From Harmothoe impar (taxonomy: Eukaryota > Annelida > Polychaeta > Phyllodocida > Polynoidae), in NCBI GenBank assembly GCA_947462335.1, contig OX381714.1, forward strand, positions 37,173,360-37,237,359: a stretch of DNA of 64,000 nucleotides. The letters run 5' to 3'. A model generated the notes under the pieces. It saw only the letters and a program-made list of their open reading frames with translations. It was not told the origin of the DNA and searched no databases. How positions within the stretch are numbered: position 1 is the stretch's first letter; every line of letters starts with the position of its first letter. Positions 23,930-36,953 of the stretch are shown piece after piece. The position numbers and the translations under genes are program-made.

Positions 23930-24785
23930 CAGCTGCACTCATACATTGCCACAGCCAGACCAGTTGACGTTCATATTGCTCAGCTAGTAGCTCCCAGAGT
24001 GTCGGAGCTGCTCGGTAACAGGACCATGGACACCCCTACCTTATGGGGATAGATTCTACTCAATATTGCAGCCCCTTGTTTTTTACACACCCACATATGC
24101 CGGTCACGTGAATGCCAGTGGTGGGCGGGCTGGAACCGGCCACCACGGAGGCTTGGGATAGAAGGGGGCAGCTTGGGTCACGATTGCACATAGTCAGGCG
24201 TAATGGTGGGTGGGTGTGGGGCAAGCCGCGGACTGGAGGCTGGCTGATAGGGGAACGATCACACATGACGCCATCTGTCATTGACCGGCCATGTTGACTC
24301 CCTCGTCACTGTTAAAATTGGCCTGGACAAATATACCTATATGACCCGGGAAACGCTTCGTTACTTTATACCCCCCCCCTCCCCTAAGACCTACTCAGCC
24401 CTAGGCAGTAACGTCATTTGTGAACGTTCCCAAGACCCGTGGGGAGGGAGTATTAAAGGGCTGGGAGATTAGCAGTGAGAGCGAGGAGGAGGCATAGGGA
24501 GCTGAGCACTGGTGAGCTGATGGTTGTAGAGGTATAAGGTGTGGTAGGGAGACACAGGAGAGAATCGGATGAAGGAGAACCTCAATCTCTAAGGCCCAGT
24601 TACCATTAGCCGATTTGGACATCCTACCGACCGCTATATACACAAATAACCTGCACCTGAGAGCCATAGGCAGACGCATCGTCCGATGGGTTTGCCAATG
24701 GTAGGCCTATTTTACAAGCCTGCATATTTCTGGCTGTAGTGGGTCTACCGACCGATAGGACCTACACATCGGCTAATGGAAAATA
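23930..24785. other. Non-coding, no gene seen
   Basis: Contains TAACGTCATTTGTGAACG then TTCCC at 24409-24431, the best of the three related motif copies. A C-rich run lies near 24371. No gene recognised. Confidence 0.35.
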
Positions 24786-24857
24786 AGCCTAAGGGCCGCA
24801 TAGTGATGTAATGGGCTATGCCCTTTGTCGTCATGATGCATGAATGCAGCCGTTTTG
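24786..24857. mobile_element. TTAA MITE, left-half copy
   Basis: Contains AAGGGCCGCATAGTGATG and GATGCATGAATGCAGCC, then the similarity stops at the palindrome centre. Confidence 0.6.
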
Positions 24858-27800
24858 AGCAATCATGGAGGAAATATGGAGCACAGAATGGGGAAGGGCA
24901 ACTAAACCAGGGAATAATTTGGGACTCTGAATTATGGGAAGCAGTACAGACAGAGTGATCAAATAGAAATGGGTAGGCAGCGAAATGGGGACAGTACAGG
25001 AAACAGTAAAGACGAGAGACCGAGTGATTATTACATCTTTAGGAAGGAAGTTGGAGGAAGGGGAAGGATATACACCAGTTGGGTATGAGAAAGTAGGAGA
25101 AAGAGAATAATGGGAGAATTGATGTGTGTACATGTTTTGAATTAGTGTGTTAGAAACTAAAGGCCACTCCAAATAATATCCTTGTTTCTCATCACCGCGC
25201 GCATCTCTAAAATCCTCTTTTGGGATTTTTTATTTTTTATTTTTTTGCAATTTTCAGTGAAATATATGATTGGAAAAGGAAAATACAGACATATTGGTAT
25301 CAAATTGAAGCTTACAGTGTCGCGAATGCAATGAGCTAGAGAAAACATACATATTTTACAATGTTTGCTGATTGATAATTTCTTGATCACTGAAATATGA
25401 ATTTAGTTTGTGGACGCTCCACATTTCCCCACATATTTGGTACTCAGCAAAAAAAAAAAGCAAAAAAAAAGCGCCCTCGTCATATTTGTCATGGCTTGGT
25501 GATGAGAAACAAGGATATTATTTGGAGTGGCCAAAGGATGCAGATATGAGTACTGCCATGACTCAAATAGAAACATGAAGCCAAATACACCTATATATAA
25601 CAGAAGCATGATACAGAAGTCGTTAGACATTGGAGACACTGGAGGAAAAACATCAGCCTATATAGGTGCAGGAGCAGCAGCGGCCGCCAGCAGGCTGCTT
25701 GCGGGAGTAGAGGTACTTATAGTGACGAGGAGGTGGGCTAGAGGACCCCAGCGGAAACCCCACGCCGCCCTGGCAGCCCTGGCCGGCCGACGACGTCTTC
25801 CAGTCGCCACACGAGGGACGCAATTATTCCCCACGAGCCACTCTCCTCTCCGCCCGCCGAATTCCATTAGACGTGCAAGGGGAAGGCTGCTGTGAGAAGG
25901 CTGCTGCTGTGAGAAGGCTGCCTGCCTACACCCCCACTCCCATTCTGAAGGCCCCTTCGCACCGGCTAGTGGCGCCAAGCGCCTGGTTCTGCCTCATTCC
26001 TGTGCGATAGGTGTGGGTCTATATACTATAGCACTAGGGTAGCTTGTATAGAAGATTCTTGTATTTGTTATGGCATGATTATAACGTATGTAATAATCTC
26101 TAGGATACAATATATTTTGTAAAATAAATTAGGAATATTGTGCAAGGATGCAATGCAGTACTGATGATGCTGACTATGGGTTATGAAGCTAGCCAGTTAA
26201 TAATATAATGGGTAATCTTTCCTCCCTCATTCACTCATTCTAGTGGTCAAGTATTTATGGTAGATGAGGTTACCCAGTCATGATACTGCAGTCAGCATTA
26301 TATCAAAAATGTGTCTCGTCTATTTTTTTATTTGGAAGACCTGCCACAGGATTCCCTGAATATAATAGAATGCCTTATTACTATTTTGTTGATAATAGGC
26401 AATCAAGTATGTAGTAGTTATAGGATGAGTACCAAGCTGTACACGAAATACAGTGAAGGGAGCCTCATAGGCCATATACATCAAATAAGTCCCATTGTAA
26501 GTTTGCAATATCAATAACAAAACAATTAAGTGTGTGACACAGTGTCACAGTGGTAAAGGTCCTAACCTGCATTTGGACATTTCACTGGAGCAATTGAACA
26601 TATTGGAGGCAGGCCAATCTCATCAGTTATACTAGTGGCATGTTTTCCCTCTTGCTGAAATGGGTTCTCCTCACACAAGGCCGAAAATCACGATAGCTGT
26701 ACCAATCCAGTTATCATGAGTAAGTTTATAGTAGACGAAATCGCATATTTTGAGTTTCTATAACTTATCCAGTGGGACAATTCCTATCATATATGACATT
26801 TAATATTGATTATGGCTATGAATAATTATGCTAAAAATAATCCCCAAAACACAGTTTGACATGGTGACGTATTCTGACGTATATGATGAGCTGATATTGT
26901 GGTGAACAGCTCCTTTACTTAAAGTATGGATGTCTAATCAGGTGTATCTCTATCAAAAACGGGTTTAAGAAATCCAGCTGAGAAAAATACCTTATATAAC
27001 GTCAAAATAACGTTCAAAGTTAAACGATGCTTGACTATAATAAGGAGCCATGGAGAAACGTTCTGTATAACGTGTTTTCTTTACTGTGAACGCAGTTGTC
27101 AAATTGGTATACACATGCGTGATTTCTGACCATCATATATGCCTTGGATACTTAGGCTTTACAGCTTTGGTGTCCTATTCCATAATCACAGACTTAATGT
27201 ATCATTGAAACATAAAGTAAATATGGCTGCCTGCATGCAATGCATCCAGCAGCCTCTTTAACTGAGCAGCTCCTCCATTGGAACTACTCAGGCCATGAGT
27301 GGTCCTTATGGGTTTCAGCCATGCCCCAATGCCCTCTGGGAGGCCTGGGTATTTTGCACCATGCATATCTAAAAGCCAGAAGGGGTGTAAGCACATCTAT
27401 TCCATATCCTCCTGCTCTTTGGGCCTGAATGGATGGCTGCTGGTTCAGTGGGGTCAGTTGCGTGGGAGAGTGGGTCTTTAGGTGGGTGAGTGGATTGGTA
27501 GCGTGTGCGGTGTTGTTAGGCTCGTAGGGGGTGTAGGGATATATGAGATGGAGCCTTAGCAAGCTAGGGGTAGTGAGTTTCTCATGAGTTACTCATGGGT
27601 TCATGGGGTGGGATTAAGTTGGTGAGTTGGTGTATGGTGACTTATAGGCCTATTGGCATATGTGTGAAGAGACATGGGGGCTATTTGCAAGTATGAATCA
27701 ACATAGCATGTATGGAGCCATATGTAATAGGGGATGGTGGTTTTGAATTCGGCAGGGGGGGGGGGGGGTCAGTGCGTGCGTCTATAGCCCTAGTGTGAAG

Positions 27801-27999
27801 GTGCCTTAAGATGAGACTGGTGCAAAAAGCGGTCGGCAACTGACGGAGCCAGGCCTGGCCACTATTGATCGCCGCCAAATGGAAATTTGCGGTGGAAAAA
27901 TGAGATGATGAGGACAATGGTCGTGTTGGTCCTCCAGAAGTGTAAGCGACTAGAGTGTTGGAGAACAGTAGGAGATGTGGACATGCAGGGAGGGAGGGA

Positions 28000-28000
<1 letters not shown>
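24858..28000. other. Non-coding, with one G+C-rich patch
   Basis: A G+C-rich patch spans about 25660-25990 without a recognisable domain. A tRNA-like A-box stretch near 26540 (CACAGTGGTAAAGGTCC) hints at a SINE fragment. A poly(G) run lies at 27755-27768. No gene recognised. Confidence 0.35.
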
Positions 28001-28545
<545 letters not shown>

Positions 28546-28618
28546 ATGACGGCCATCCCATCTAATCTGCGAGTGATGCATATAACATGTATTATTATTC
28601 TTTTTCCTTAGCGATCAA

Positions 28619-28664
28619 TGACCTGTGACCTTGTCCTGATCTGTGACCTCCAGGTCAATGGTCA
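28619..28664. promoter_or_regulatory. Cluster of nuclear-receptor-type half-sites
   Basis: Five half-sites of the AGGTCA/TGACCT class fall within 46 bp. TGACCT at 28619 and 28626 makes a direct repeat with 1-bp spacing. TGACCT at 28644 and AGGTCA at 28652 make an everted pair with 2-bp spacing. AGGTCA and TGGTCA (28652-28664) make a second direct repeat with 1-bp spacing. Nuclear receptor dimers of the RXR class are known to use such 1-bp-spaced repeats. No nearby gene was identified, so any role is inference. Confidence 0.35.
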
Positions 28665-28884
28665 GAAACATCCACAGCACCGAAAAACCTCCAACCCCAA
28701 TTACAGTACTGTGATACGTCAGTATCAAACGTGGAAATTGAACGGGTCATTCAGCCAAATACAGGCTCTACTTCCAAGTATGGATATTAATGGCTCCATT
28801 ATACAGGACCTTACAATAAGGCCTTGCACTTCCAGATCTCCATTTCTTGTCTTGTCACAGGAAGAGATACAAAGCGCTATCTAG

Positions 28885-29116
28885 TAGCCCTTTAAAGGCC
28901 ACACTTTGCTTTAATGCAATGTCCTTAGTTGTCATGATGATTATATGAATGCAGCCCTGGCGAGTAACGTGTCAGCACTGCATTCAAGCATCATGTTGAC
29001 TGTATGCGGTTGATATACATTGGTGAGTTGCTGCCCAGCGCTGCATTCAGGCATCATGCCAACAAAATGATACAATGTATCAGTGCATTAATGCACTATG
29101 CGGTCCTTAAAGTGCT
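28885..29116. mobile_element. TTAA MITE, complete-length copy
   Basis: Begins GCCCTTTAAAGGCCACAC and ends GGTCCTTAAAGTGCTAG. The core has GCAGCCCTGGCGAGTAACG and two later TGCATTC-GCATCATG blocks. The terminal TTAA is mutated at both ends. Confidence 0.8.
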
Positions 29117-29867
29117 AGATGGCACTCGCAGCGGTTTGATCTGCAGAATTACCAGTGTTCTCAGTGAGACGCATCGGTCAAGTTAACACAGCGGATGTGA
29201 CAGCCAATCAGGATCCCGCTCTTATCAAGGAGGGTGGCCAGCCAGTGGGAGCCTTCGTCTCAGCAGAGAAAGGGATTGACGAAGTGGAACAGGATGTCTG
29301 GTGTCAGATCGAACAGAGGGCCTCCCAGCTCGTCTTGCCGCCCTCAGCTTCTATTACATAACTGCTCACAGCTGCTCAATGTACTCAGGTCTGCTGAGCA
29401 GCTCCAGGGGCGTTGGGTTGAGCTGCTCGGTATGGCTGAAGACCACGGGAAGTGCATTTAGTACTATGCACACAAACCTGAAGGAAATGTTATTCAATAC
29501 TGCATATATCAGTAAGGCCCAGTATATAAAATTATTGGTCTCATTGTTTGTAATTCTGGCATGAAATAGCAAGCCATTATCAAACTACCATGGACAGACA
29601 CTGCAATGTCATATGAAGTAATGTATAACGTATTCCCTTTCAAATATACATGCAGATATACGTTCATTGGCATACTTTATTGACTTGATATGAATATGAT
29701 TCACAGGTGCTGAAAGCTCCCAGTTCCAGCATGCACCCCTTAATTGTATGAGTTGCTGCTTTTATACAGTAGCCCCAACATTTACATTTCACATTGTGCA
29801 CATGCACACTTCTATGTGTATTTATGCTCATGTCATTGACAGTCCACAGCCCATCCCCAGGGTCCTG
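29117..29867. other. Non-coding, no gene seen
   Basis: Contains several copies of GAGCAGCTC-like sequence at about 29370-29430. No coding evidence. Confidence 0.3.
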
Positions 29868-30219
29868 TTAACCCTTAAAGGACGGCATGTTATTTTGCTG
29901 AAAGCAACAATTTGTCTGCAGAATGCACTGATGCAATGTCGGCGAGTTACTCGCCCACACTACACTAGTACATCATGGTGACCATCTCTATAACCCGTAG
30001 AGTTAGCATGATGCGTGAATGCAGCACTGAGGAGTTACTAGCCAGGGGTTCATTCATGCATCATGACGACAAAGGGTAGATCACATGAATGCCCTATACA
30101 GCGACTGCTATACTGCCCTTTAAAGGCGCAAATCTCGGTACCCCTCCAGCGCCAGTCGCAGCGCAGTCGGGACAGGCACTCAGCCCTATAAATAGGGGCG
30201 GTGGGGCTTTAAGGGTTAA
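29868..30219. mobile_element. TTAA MITE, long copy
   Basis: Starts TTAACCCTTAAAGGACGGCA and ends TTTAAGGGTTAA, with TTAA at both extremes. At 352 bp it is longer than its relatives. An internal CTGCCCTTTAAAGGCG near 30113 looks like an old terminus, so about 100 bp of extra sequence separates it from the present right end. Confidence 0.85.
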
Positions 30220-30598
30220 CATGCCGGCTTACCACATGGCAATTCAATGCGATCTGATGTGTGGTATATCTAATCCAATGTACATAAGCATACTGTAGTT
30301 TTACATTGATTCACATTATATTTCACATATACATCATCAATTGGAGCAATCACAAGGTACTAGACAGAGGTTCACGATACTTGTTCATTAAGGATATTTG
30401 ATAAGGCTAAGCCAAGAATACTTCTCATAACTGGCTGGTATTCATGTCATATAGTATTTTCAAATGAGTCAAATTAATGCCATTTACAAATGTGAAGAGA
30501 ATAAGACCTTTCTTCATACATACCGATACAGAACAGTCTCTGCACTCAAATTATAGATACTTGTCATATGATCAAAGACATGATGCTTAAAACATTCA
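30220..30598. other. Non-coding, no gene seen
   Basis: A+T-rich gap between two MITE copies with no recognisable feature. Confidence 0.35.
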
Positions 30599-30851
30599 AA
30601 TCCCTCAAGGACCACATGATGCCTCTAAAAGTCATATTAATATAACGGCATGATGCACTCATATAGTTCAACGAGAAACCATCCGGCACTGTGTTGATGC
30701 ATCATGCATACTTTTCGAGAGTGTATCAACACTGCATCGTCAGCATGTTGCACATGGCAGCAGATGCGAGTTACTAAATATCCATTCATGCATTCTGGGC
30801 ACCATTATTGCCTAAAGCATCAGAGCAGTATGCTGCCATTTAAAGGGTTTA
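30599..30851. mobile_element. TTAA MITE, diverged copy
   Basis: Begins AATCCCTCAAGGACCACATG and ends GCCATTTAAAGGGTTTAA. Core blocks GTTGATGCATCATGCAT and TCCATTCATGCATTCTG remain, but the central GAGTAACTC palindrome has decayed. Confidence 0.75.
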
Positions 30852-31025
30852 AAAAGTGCAAGACTAGTATAGTGATAGATCTATAGACGTTCACTATCAA
30901 CGTTTTAGTCCCAATCTGGAATCACTCCTGGATTATAGCCGCCCCATCTCGAATCGTATTCTTAGATTTCAATGAATATCAAGACGACTGATCATTGCGT
31001 CTGAATCTACTCAGACTGGATTACA

Positions 31026-31273
31026 TTAACCATTTCCTGACGGCATATCGCTGCAATGTCCTATGCCATCTTTGCCGGCAGGATACCTGCATGCACCCCC
31101 ATGCACCATTGCTGCATCCATGCATAATGTCGACCCCACGTCATTGGTGCACTCCTGAAAATTCTGACCAATGAAGCAAGCAAAATCGAATTATTCACTG
31201 GTGCTCTGTTGAAGTATCATGATAGTATAGAAACATAAAGCATTGAGACACCGTGCTATGCTTAGAGGGTTAA
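31026..31273. mobile_element. TTAA MITE, first of an abutting pair
   Basis: Begins TTAACCATTTCCTGACGG and ends CTTAGAGGGTTAA. Its right TTAA at 31270-31273 is also the left TTAA of the next copy. Confidence 0.8.
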
Positions 31274-31519
31274 CCCTTTAAGGACGGCATACTGCATGAA
31301 TGCATCATGCCTTGGTCTTTATGATGCATGAATGCAGCCCTGGCGAGTAACTCACCAGTGCTGCATCCAAGGATTATGCCTACCCTATAAGGTCGAGACA
31401 CTCCCAAAGAGTCGGCATGATGCACCAATGCAGCACCGGCGATTCACTTACTGGGGCTGCATTGGTGCATCATGACGACAAATGTCATCTTTTAGAGACA
31501 TCTATCCTCAACGGGTTAA
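31270..31519. mobile_element. TTAA MITE, best-preserved copy
   Basis: Begins TTAACCCTTTAAGGACGGCA and ends CCTCAACGGGTTAA. It has a first hairpin block with GATGCATGAATGCAGCCC and GGCGAGTAACTCACC, a linker with ACTCCCAAAGAGTCGGCATG, and a second block with CACCAATGCAGCACC and GGGGCTGCATTGGTGCATC. It serves well as the family reference. Confidence 0.88.
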
Positions 31520-32351
31520 GTTGTACGTGGTGTGTTATAATCGTGCTTGGGAGGTGTCAGTTGGAAAGGCCATATAGTGGGATAAGGAGGGGAAGGAGTG
31601 CAGGCAATCCGTTTTTAGACGGTCCAACTCTTTGAATCGGTCCTAGATCTCACATGGCGAGATATCCTGCCTTTCCTAGTAGTAGATAGCCGACAAGGAC
31701 CTGAGGATATGTAAAAATAACCACGAGAGACTGACCGGTGGCCTCAGGTCTGAGGGGGTTATGCAACTTAACCTTCGGTTATGTGAAAATAACAAGGTGT
31801 GAAAGGATTTGTCTTAGCCCTCCATCGTGGATTAAGTCGTCTAAGATAACCAATGTGGTTGAGGTAAGATGTACATTGTAATAGGAAAAACTAATATGGC
31901 ATGTCCATGCCATATAAGATATTACCGTGGTGCTAAAGGGGTTGGTCAAAAAGTATAGATGATTGGGGTTCACTCACCCCTTGCCCCCCCCCCCCCCGAT
32001 AAATATGTGCTTCCTTCGCGTCTTATATACAGCTAAATTGCCATCTAGTTTACTGTGCACGAGATAGTATCGTATATTATGTTAACTACCGGGATACTTA
32101 TCAATTCCAGCCCACACCTCTGACGTGGTTATAGCCTAATTAAATCACTATGAAAGCCCCTATAGGAGTCTATTTATGAGGCTACTCTACATCACCTATA
32201 TGGTTATTACCACCTCTTGTTAATATGCATCATATTTATGACGTCATCCTGATTACCTTCTATTGGCTAGCTCATGAATTGATGTGGGTGCAATCATTAT
32301 AGGCTAATGAGTCACACGATTACTGTCACAATCAATTGATAAGGCTATGAA
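31520..32351. other. Non-coding, no gene seen
   Basis: Holds a 14-base poly(C) run at 31984-31997. No gene recognised. Confidence 0.35.
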
Positions 32352-32639
32352 AGTAACTCTTTAGAGGTTGTAAAGTGATTTAATGTGTATAAGACTATTT
32401 GTGGCCATGATGCATGGATGCAGTCATGGCCAGTAACGCGCCAGTGCTGCATTCATGTACCTGCCGACCTTACGGCGTCGATAACCCTCCCCCCAAGGAT
32501 ACCCCCCTCCCCCTCCAAGGGCCAGTTTGATATATCAATGTAATTATGTACATCCATGGCGAGTTATTCGCATCACTACATCAATGTATCATATTGACAA
32601 AGGACACATTAAACCGCTAAGCGGCCTTTAAATGGTTAC
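32352..32639. mobile_element. TTAA MITE, diverged copy
   Basis: Begins TAACTCTTTAGAGG and ends GCGGCCTTTAAATGGTTA. Core blocks CATGATGCATGGATGCAG and CAGTGCTGCATTCATG are clear, followed by a C-rich insertion at about 32485-32520. Confidence 0.75.
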
Positions 32640-34059
32640 ATAATATCACCCTGGAAGTGGAAGCACAAAGCCCCTGGAGGAACATGACTAGATGTGGATG
32701 GGAGGTGACTAGGTACTCCAGGGTTGGTTGAGAGATGGGTGTGTGGAGAGGTGTGTGTGTGTGTGGGGGGGGGGGGGGGTTGACAATAACCGACCTAACC
32801 ATGTCATTACACAATCCGGGTGGTACTTTAACCTTTAGGCCGGGGTAGGCAGGCCAACACTCTCATTAGCCGGAACAAAATGTACCCACTGGAGGAAGAT
32901 GCAATATTGGATTAGGATCATCAGGATATCTCCTTTTACGGCAAAACGACATTATGGGTCAAAATCTGGGTTATGATAGAAATGACTAGTAGAGTAGTGT
33001 TATAGATTGAGGGGTCCAGTGGTCCCCGGCATGCTAATGCATAATGGATATTTAGGGCAATGGTACTGATATACTAAAATCCTGTTCATTGAGCCCTGGT
33101 CGGTCTGAATCATGAATAGATAGAGTGGGCCCTACTGGCCAGCTCCGAGGCACATAGGCAGTGGTCTGATGCATCAGGCCATCCCTACAGCGTTAACCCT
33201 CACAGGACTGACATGTATATCAGCCAATACTATGTTGCCAACAGCTATAGCTTATCTTCGTCCAGCCTCCAGCAGATCTGTCCTGAAATCAGCGCACCAG
33301 ATTCCTTGAATTGACACATGAGCTAAACTGTCATAAATCCAGTACATGGGCAGGTTGGTCATGCAACCAGGTCACAGGCAGAGTGGTCTTATAATCTGCA
33401 GTGTACTCTAACAATTTCACTTTCATCAGTTTAAAGGCGCTACCTGCAGTGAATTTTCTGCTATTAAAAGTTTTCAACTCAACTAAACTCATGATCAATA
33501 ATAACTCCCTGTACTTAGATGGTAACCACTCAATTACCTATTGTATGGACGTAATCTGATAGGACAACTATGTGACAAACATCTATAAAACGCTATGTTA
33601 TCTGTATAGAATATTACCATTGGGCCAAGCCATAGTTGAAAACAGTGCCTGTCCCAAATCCGCTTACTTCACCAAGCATGGGGATCTCCTGAAGACAAAG
33701 CTCTCCACATTAGCGATAAGTGGGGCTATTCAGGAAACACACAAAAAGGATCCATAACACCAGCCCTAATTAGATCATCCCCTTGTCAACACGAGTGGTT
33801 ACATCTGCTGGGGTTATTATATGTGTTGTTATAAATAACACACATTTTGCTGCCTTTGATTACACGTGGTTGTCGTCTGCTATGGATTGGGACAGAAAAA
33901 CAGCAGCTTTGCTCTTGGGCGGAAAAACACAGGTCGATGAGAGACCAGGAAGGTGGGGAGGAGGGGGGTGTATGAGATTACAAATGGGGACTCGTGTACT
34001 TATTGATTGCAAATCAACGTGAACACATGTCACTCAGCGCGAAATGTTGTCTGCTCCGC
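32640..34059. other. Non-coding, no gene seen
   Basis: A 15-base poly(G) run lies at 32765-32779. A fragment CGTTAACCCTCACAGGACTG at about 33190 looks like a lone MITE terminus. No coding region recognised. Confidence 0.35.
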
Positions 34060-34074
34060 GTGCACATCCGCGAA

Positions 34075-34262
34075 TCCAAGAGACAGACACAATGTCGTCA
34101 TGTCATTTGGCCACGCGCCAACCCACAGCCATTTTGTCGTCTGCTTTTTATTTTGGCGCCAAAAATAACCTGGGATATTTTCTACGCTGTGGAAAAGGTG
34201 GTGGCACGGCCTGGCCCGCGGCAGACGACTCTTGGGCTGCCTAGTTCAAACAGCAGACGACA
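34075..34262. promoter_or_regulatory. E2F-type palindrome in a CpG-richer patch
   Basis: The perfect 14-bp palindrome TTTTGGCGCCAAAA lies at 34151-34164 and matches the known E2F consensus on both strands. It sits near CACGCGCCAAC (34111-34121) and a minus-strand YY1-like AAAATGGCTG. TGTCGTCTGC near 34136 and GCAGACGACAG near 34252 form an inverted pair around it. The combination suggests a promoter or enhancer, but no gene was recognised on either side. Confidence 0.3.
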
Positions 34263-35390
34263 GAGGGCGAAACTTGGAATTGGCAAAGTATAAAGTGAAA
34301 TTGGAGACGCTGTGAGAATTGAACAGAGCAAAATGCCATCTTGAAGCATGTTGTTAAGGGACTGAGCACTGCCAGGTAATGAACATGGCAGTACTATTCT
34401 TGTCAGAGGTTTGATATTAGGTAAGCTATTCATTAAAATACATGACCATTGATAATATTGCCAAGGAATGGGCCTATTCAAGTTGCCTAAATGTTATAAC
34501 AACCTAAGTTCGAGTTTCTGCATCGTCAAAATGTAGACCCTATTATTGATTACAGTAATCCTATACATGGCATATGGATCTAGTGAGCTAATACGATTTT
34601 GGTAACCAACCATACATGTTAGTTATCATAATTTAATCAGATGATAATGAGTTAATGTTTAGGTCATGTCTCCATTTTTACTTAGAGGGATAGGAATGCG
34701 AATAGGGGCCCTGGAAAGGGGTCAGATCAAACAGGCAATGTTTGGGGGAAAAGGTGTCCTTATTGCAAGTGATCTAGTTTACCTACTAAAAAATGCATTG
34801 CAGAATCGGAAAGATATTCAAATATGCTTTGGAAATGTGATGCACTGTGTTCTAATACAATTAGTTGAAGAGCAAATAGCAAAAGGGTGACTTCTTCTAG
34901 TGCATTGCCTGTTTTAGTGTTTCTGTAAATCCTTTGCCCTTTTTGAGCATATTTATCATAACATTTAACTCTTACATGTTAAAGGCCACAGATTCATTAG
35001 CCTTAAAGTGCTTGGTTTCACACCGTATTATCCGCTTGTGGGGCGCTGTAGGTATCGCCCTGGCTGTTTGCCTTAGTGGGTGGGTTACAAATACGTGGCC
35101 TGTATTTGGAACCCACTCTGGGCCAAATCGATAAGCGCATTGGCGGGGTTTAGAATTTCTGGGGGGGGGGGGTAATATTTGGCTTGAGTCAACATGTCGC
35201 GTTCGATACCTTGCTGGCTGCGAACGACAGTTGGTTTTGTATGATTCAATTGGTGACTGTTTGTAAGAATGGAGATTGCAAACATATTGTGTTTCCTGCA
35301 GCGAAAGGGAATTCTATGCCAAAGCTTATTAGCTAACCATCTAATATGCACGAATTGATTCAAACCAGGGTTCTTATTCATGTGCATTTT
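34263..35390. other. Non-coding, no gene seen
   Basis: Includes a 12-base poly(G) run at 35161-35172. No recognisable coding region. Confidence 0.35.
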
Positions 35391-35546
35391 GTCCTGATGC
35401 ACTAACGCAGTGCCAGTGAGAAACTTCATGAATGCATCACTCACGTAAGGTTAGCCTGGCGAGTTACTTTCCTTTGTTGCCTGTATGCATCATGCTTAAT
35501 TATAGGGATTGTGCTTTAGCGTACTACGCTGCCCTAAAAGGGTTAA
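35391..35546. mobile_element. TTAA MITE, 5'-truncated copy
   Basis: Contains GTCCTGATGCACTAACGCAG and CTGGCGAGTTACTTTCC, and ends GCCCTAAAAGGGTTAA with an intact right TTAA. Confidence 0.7.
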
Positions 35547-36533
35547 CAGCTGATGCTGTGTAACAGGTGGTGTTGCTGCTCAAGGAGATAATCAATGATA
35601 AACATTAGTTCATTATCCCTTTAACTACCCCAGTCATCAAACAGGGCCATCAATGGGTGCACTGAATGTAAGGGATAGCTCATACCGCTTTGGTATCTTA
35701 TATTGTTTTGCTGTAAACCCATTCTTAAATACTGTCAGATGTATCAATAATTGTCTTTTTTTTTATAGTGTATGACTAGGACAGAATGGTAAAGATAAAT
35801 AGAAGATCCAAAGGAATTGCACTATTATCAAGGAAGGTGTGGTGGGGGAGGGCTTGTCAGGTTATCCGATCTACCTATAAAGCAGTATGAACCATTATCA
35901 CTCAGCCAGCAATAGCCCATCCTGGGGTGGAGACGGTTTGATAAGGAAAATTCACCCAGAATCGAACACATACCTTGGAAAATGTACACCTCACTTTTAT
36001 TTATGTATGTATGATAATCCATCTATTGGTGGCAAATAGAGAGCTTAACATGCACACAAGACTACAAATTGAGTTCTACGTCACCTGCGCTGACCAAACA
36101 CAAGAATAGCTCAGATCAAATATGACCCAACATAAGGGGCCTTGGTGGCGTAAAATTGAGCCGTAAAATCGAGGTTAGGTGGCAATCTCTCCCATTGGAA
36201 AATGTACACACCTATATACCCCTGATAGGGTATTCAGCAGTAACTCCATGTTAAAGACCCAAAGGACTTGGCACTGGAATGACTCATATTGCGGGAGTGC
36301 ATCGATCATCACTATTCCGCACTAATGGGATGCAGTGATTCTAGCTTGTGACACCTATAGCTGAAGCTGGTCCTTGCATGTCCAAAATCGGCAGTTTTAG
36401 GGGTCATATGCTTTTGGGTGAGTTGTAGTTGAATAATCCTTGTGTCACCTGCCCATGTTGGGGTAGTGGTTAGGACACTGGCCTACACATCTAGGACTCA
36501 TGACCTTGAATCGATGCAAAGGCTGCTTGGTTA
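35547..36533. other. Non-coding with a possible SINE head
   Basis: At about 36453-36520 the sequence GGGGTAGTGGTTAGGACACT and a B-box-like CTTGAATCGATGC suggest a tRNA-derived SINE start immediately left of the MITE at 36534. No gene seen. Confidence 0.35.
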
Positions 36534-36950
36534 GGCCAAAAAAAAAAAAGGTGTGTTTCAGGCAACATGGTCCAATTATTTAGGGTAGGTAGGTCGGATT
36601 TTTTTTTTTTTTTTTTTTTTTTTTTGAATGTTGGAGGTACCTTGAATGAGTCGCGGACTGCCATATCGACTCGCGGGTCATCAAGACGACTCACCGATTC
36701 TTATTATAACTAGGAATATCATGAAATTATTGGACATTCTTGTTAATAAGCAATTTCCTGAGGCTGGACAGTTAATTAGGCATGTGATCTGTTCCTCCTG
36801 ACCAAGAAATTGCTAAAATTTCCGAAAAATTTGAATATTTTGCAAAAAAAAAAAAAAAAAATCTCCAAAATCAGAAAAAAATGGTAGGGTCGGCCCTTTT
36901 TTGAAACTAGGGTCGGGTTGCCTGAAACACACCTTTTATTTTTTTTGGCC
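36534..36950. mobile_element. Harbinger-like MITE, copy 2
   Basis: The left end GGCCAAAAAAAAAAAA then GGTGTGTTTCAGGCAAC is matched inversely by the right end (GTTGCCTGAAACACACC then TTTTATTTTTTTTGGCC). TTA flanks both sides (36531-36533 and 36951-36953). The interior has a 25-base poly(T) and several poly(A) runs but no transposase. The shared ends and 3-bp duplications with 9906-10136 define one family. Confidence 0.8.
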
Positions 36951-36953
36951 TTA

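Noticed and set aside
25527..25978. Overlapping Ala/Arg-rich frames on both strands
   Set aside because: They reflect local G+C richness, with no domain or splice context.
36453..36520. Full SINE at the left edge of the Harbinger-like copy
   Set aside because: A- and B-box-like motifs are present, but no body or tail could be delimited.
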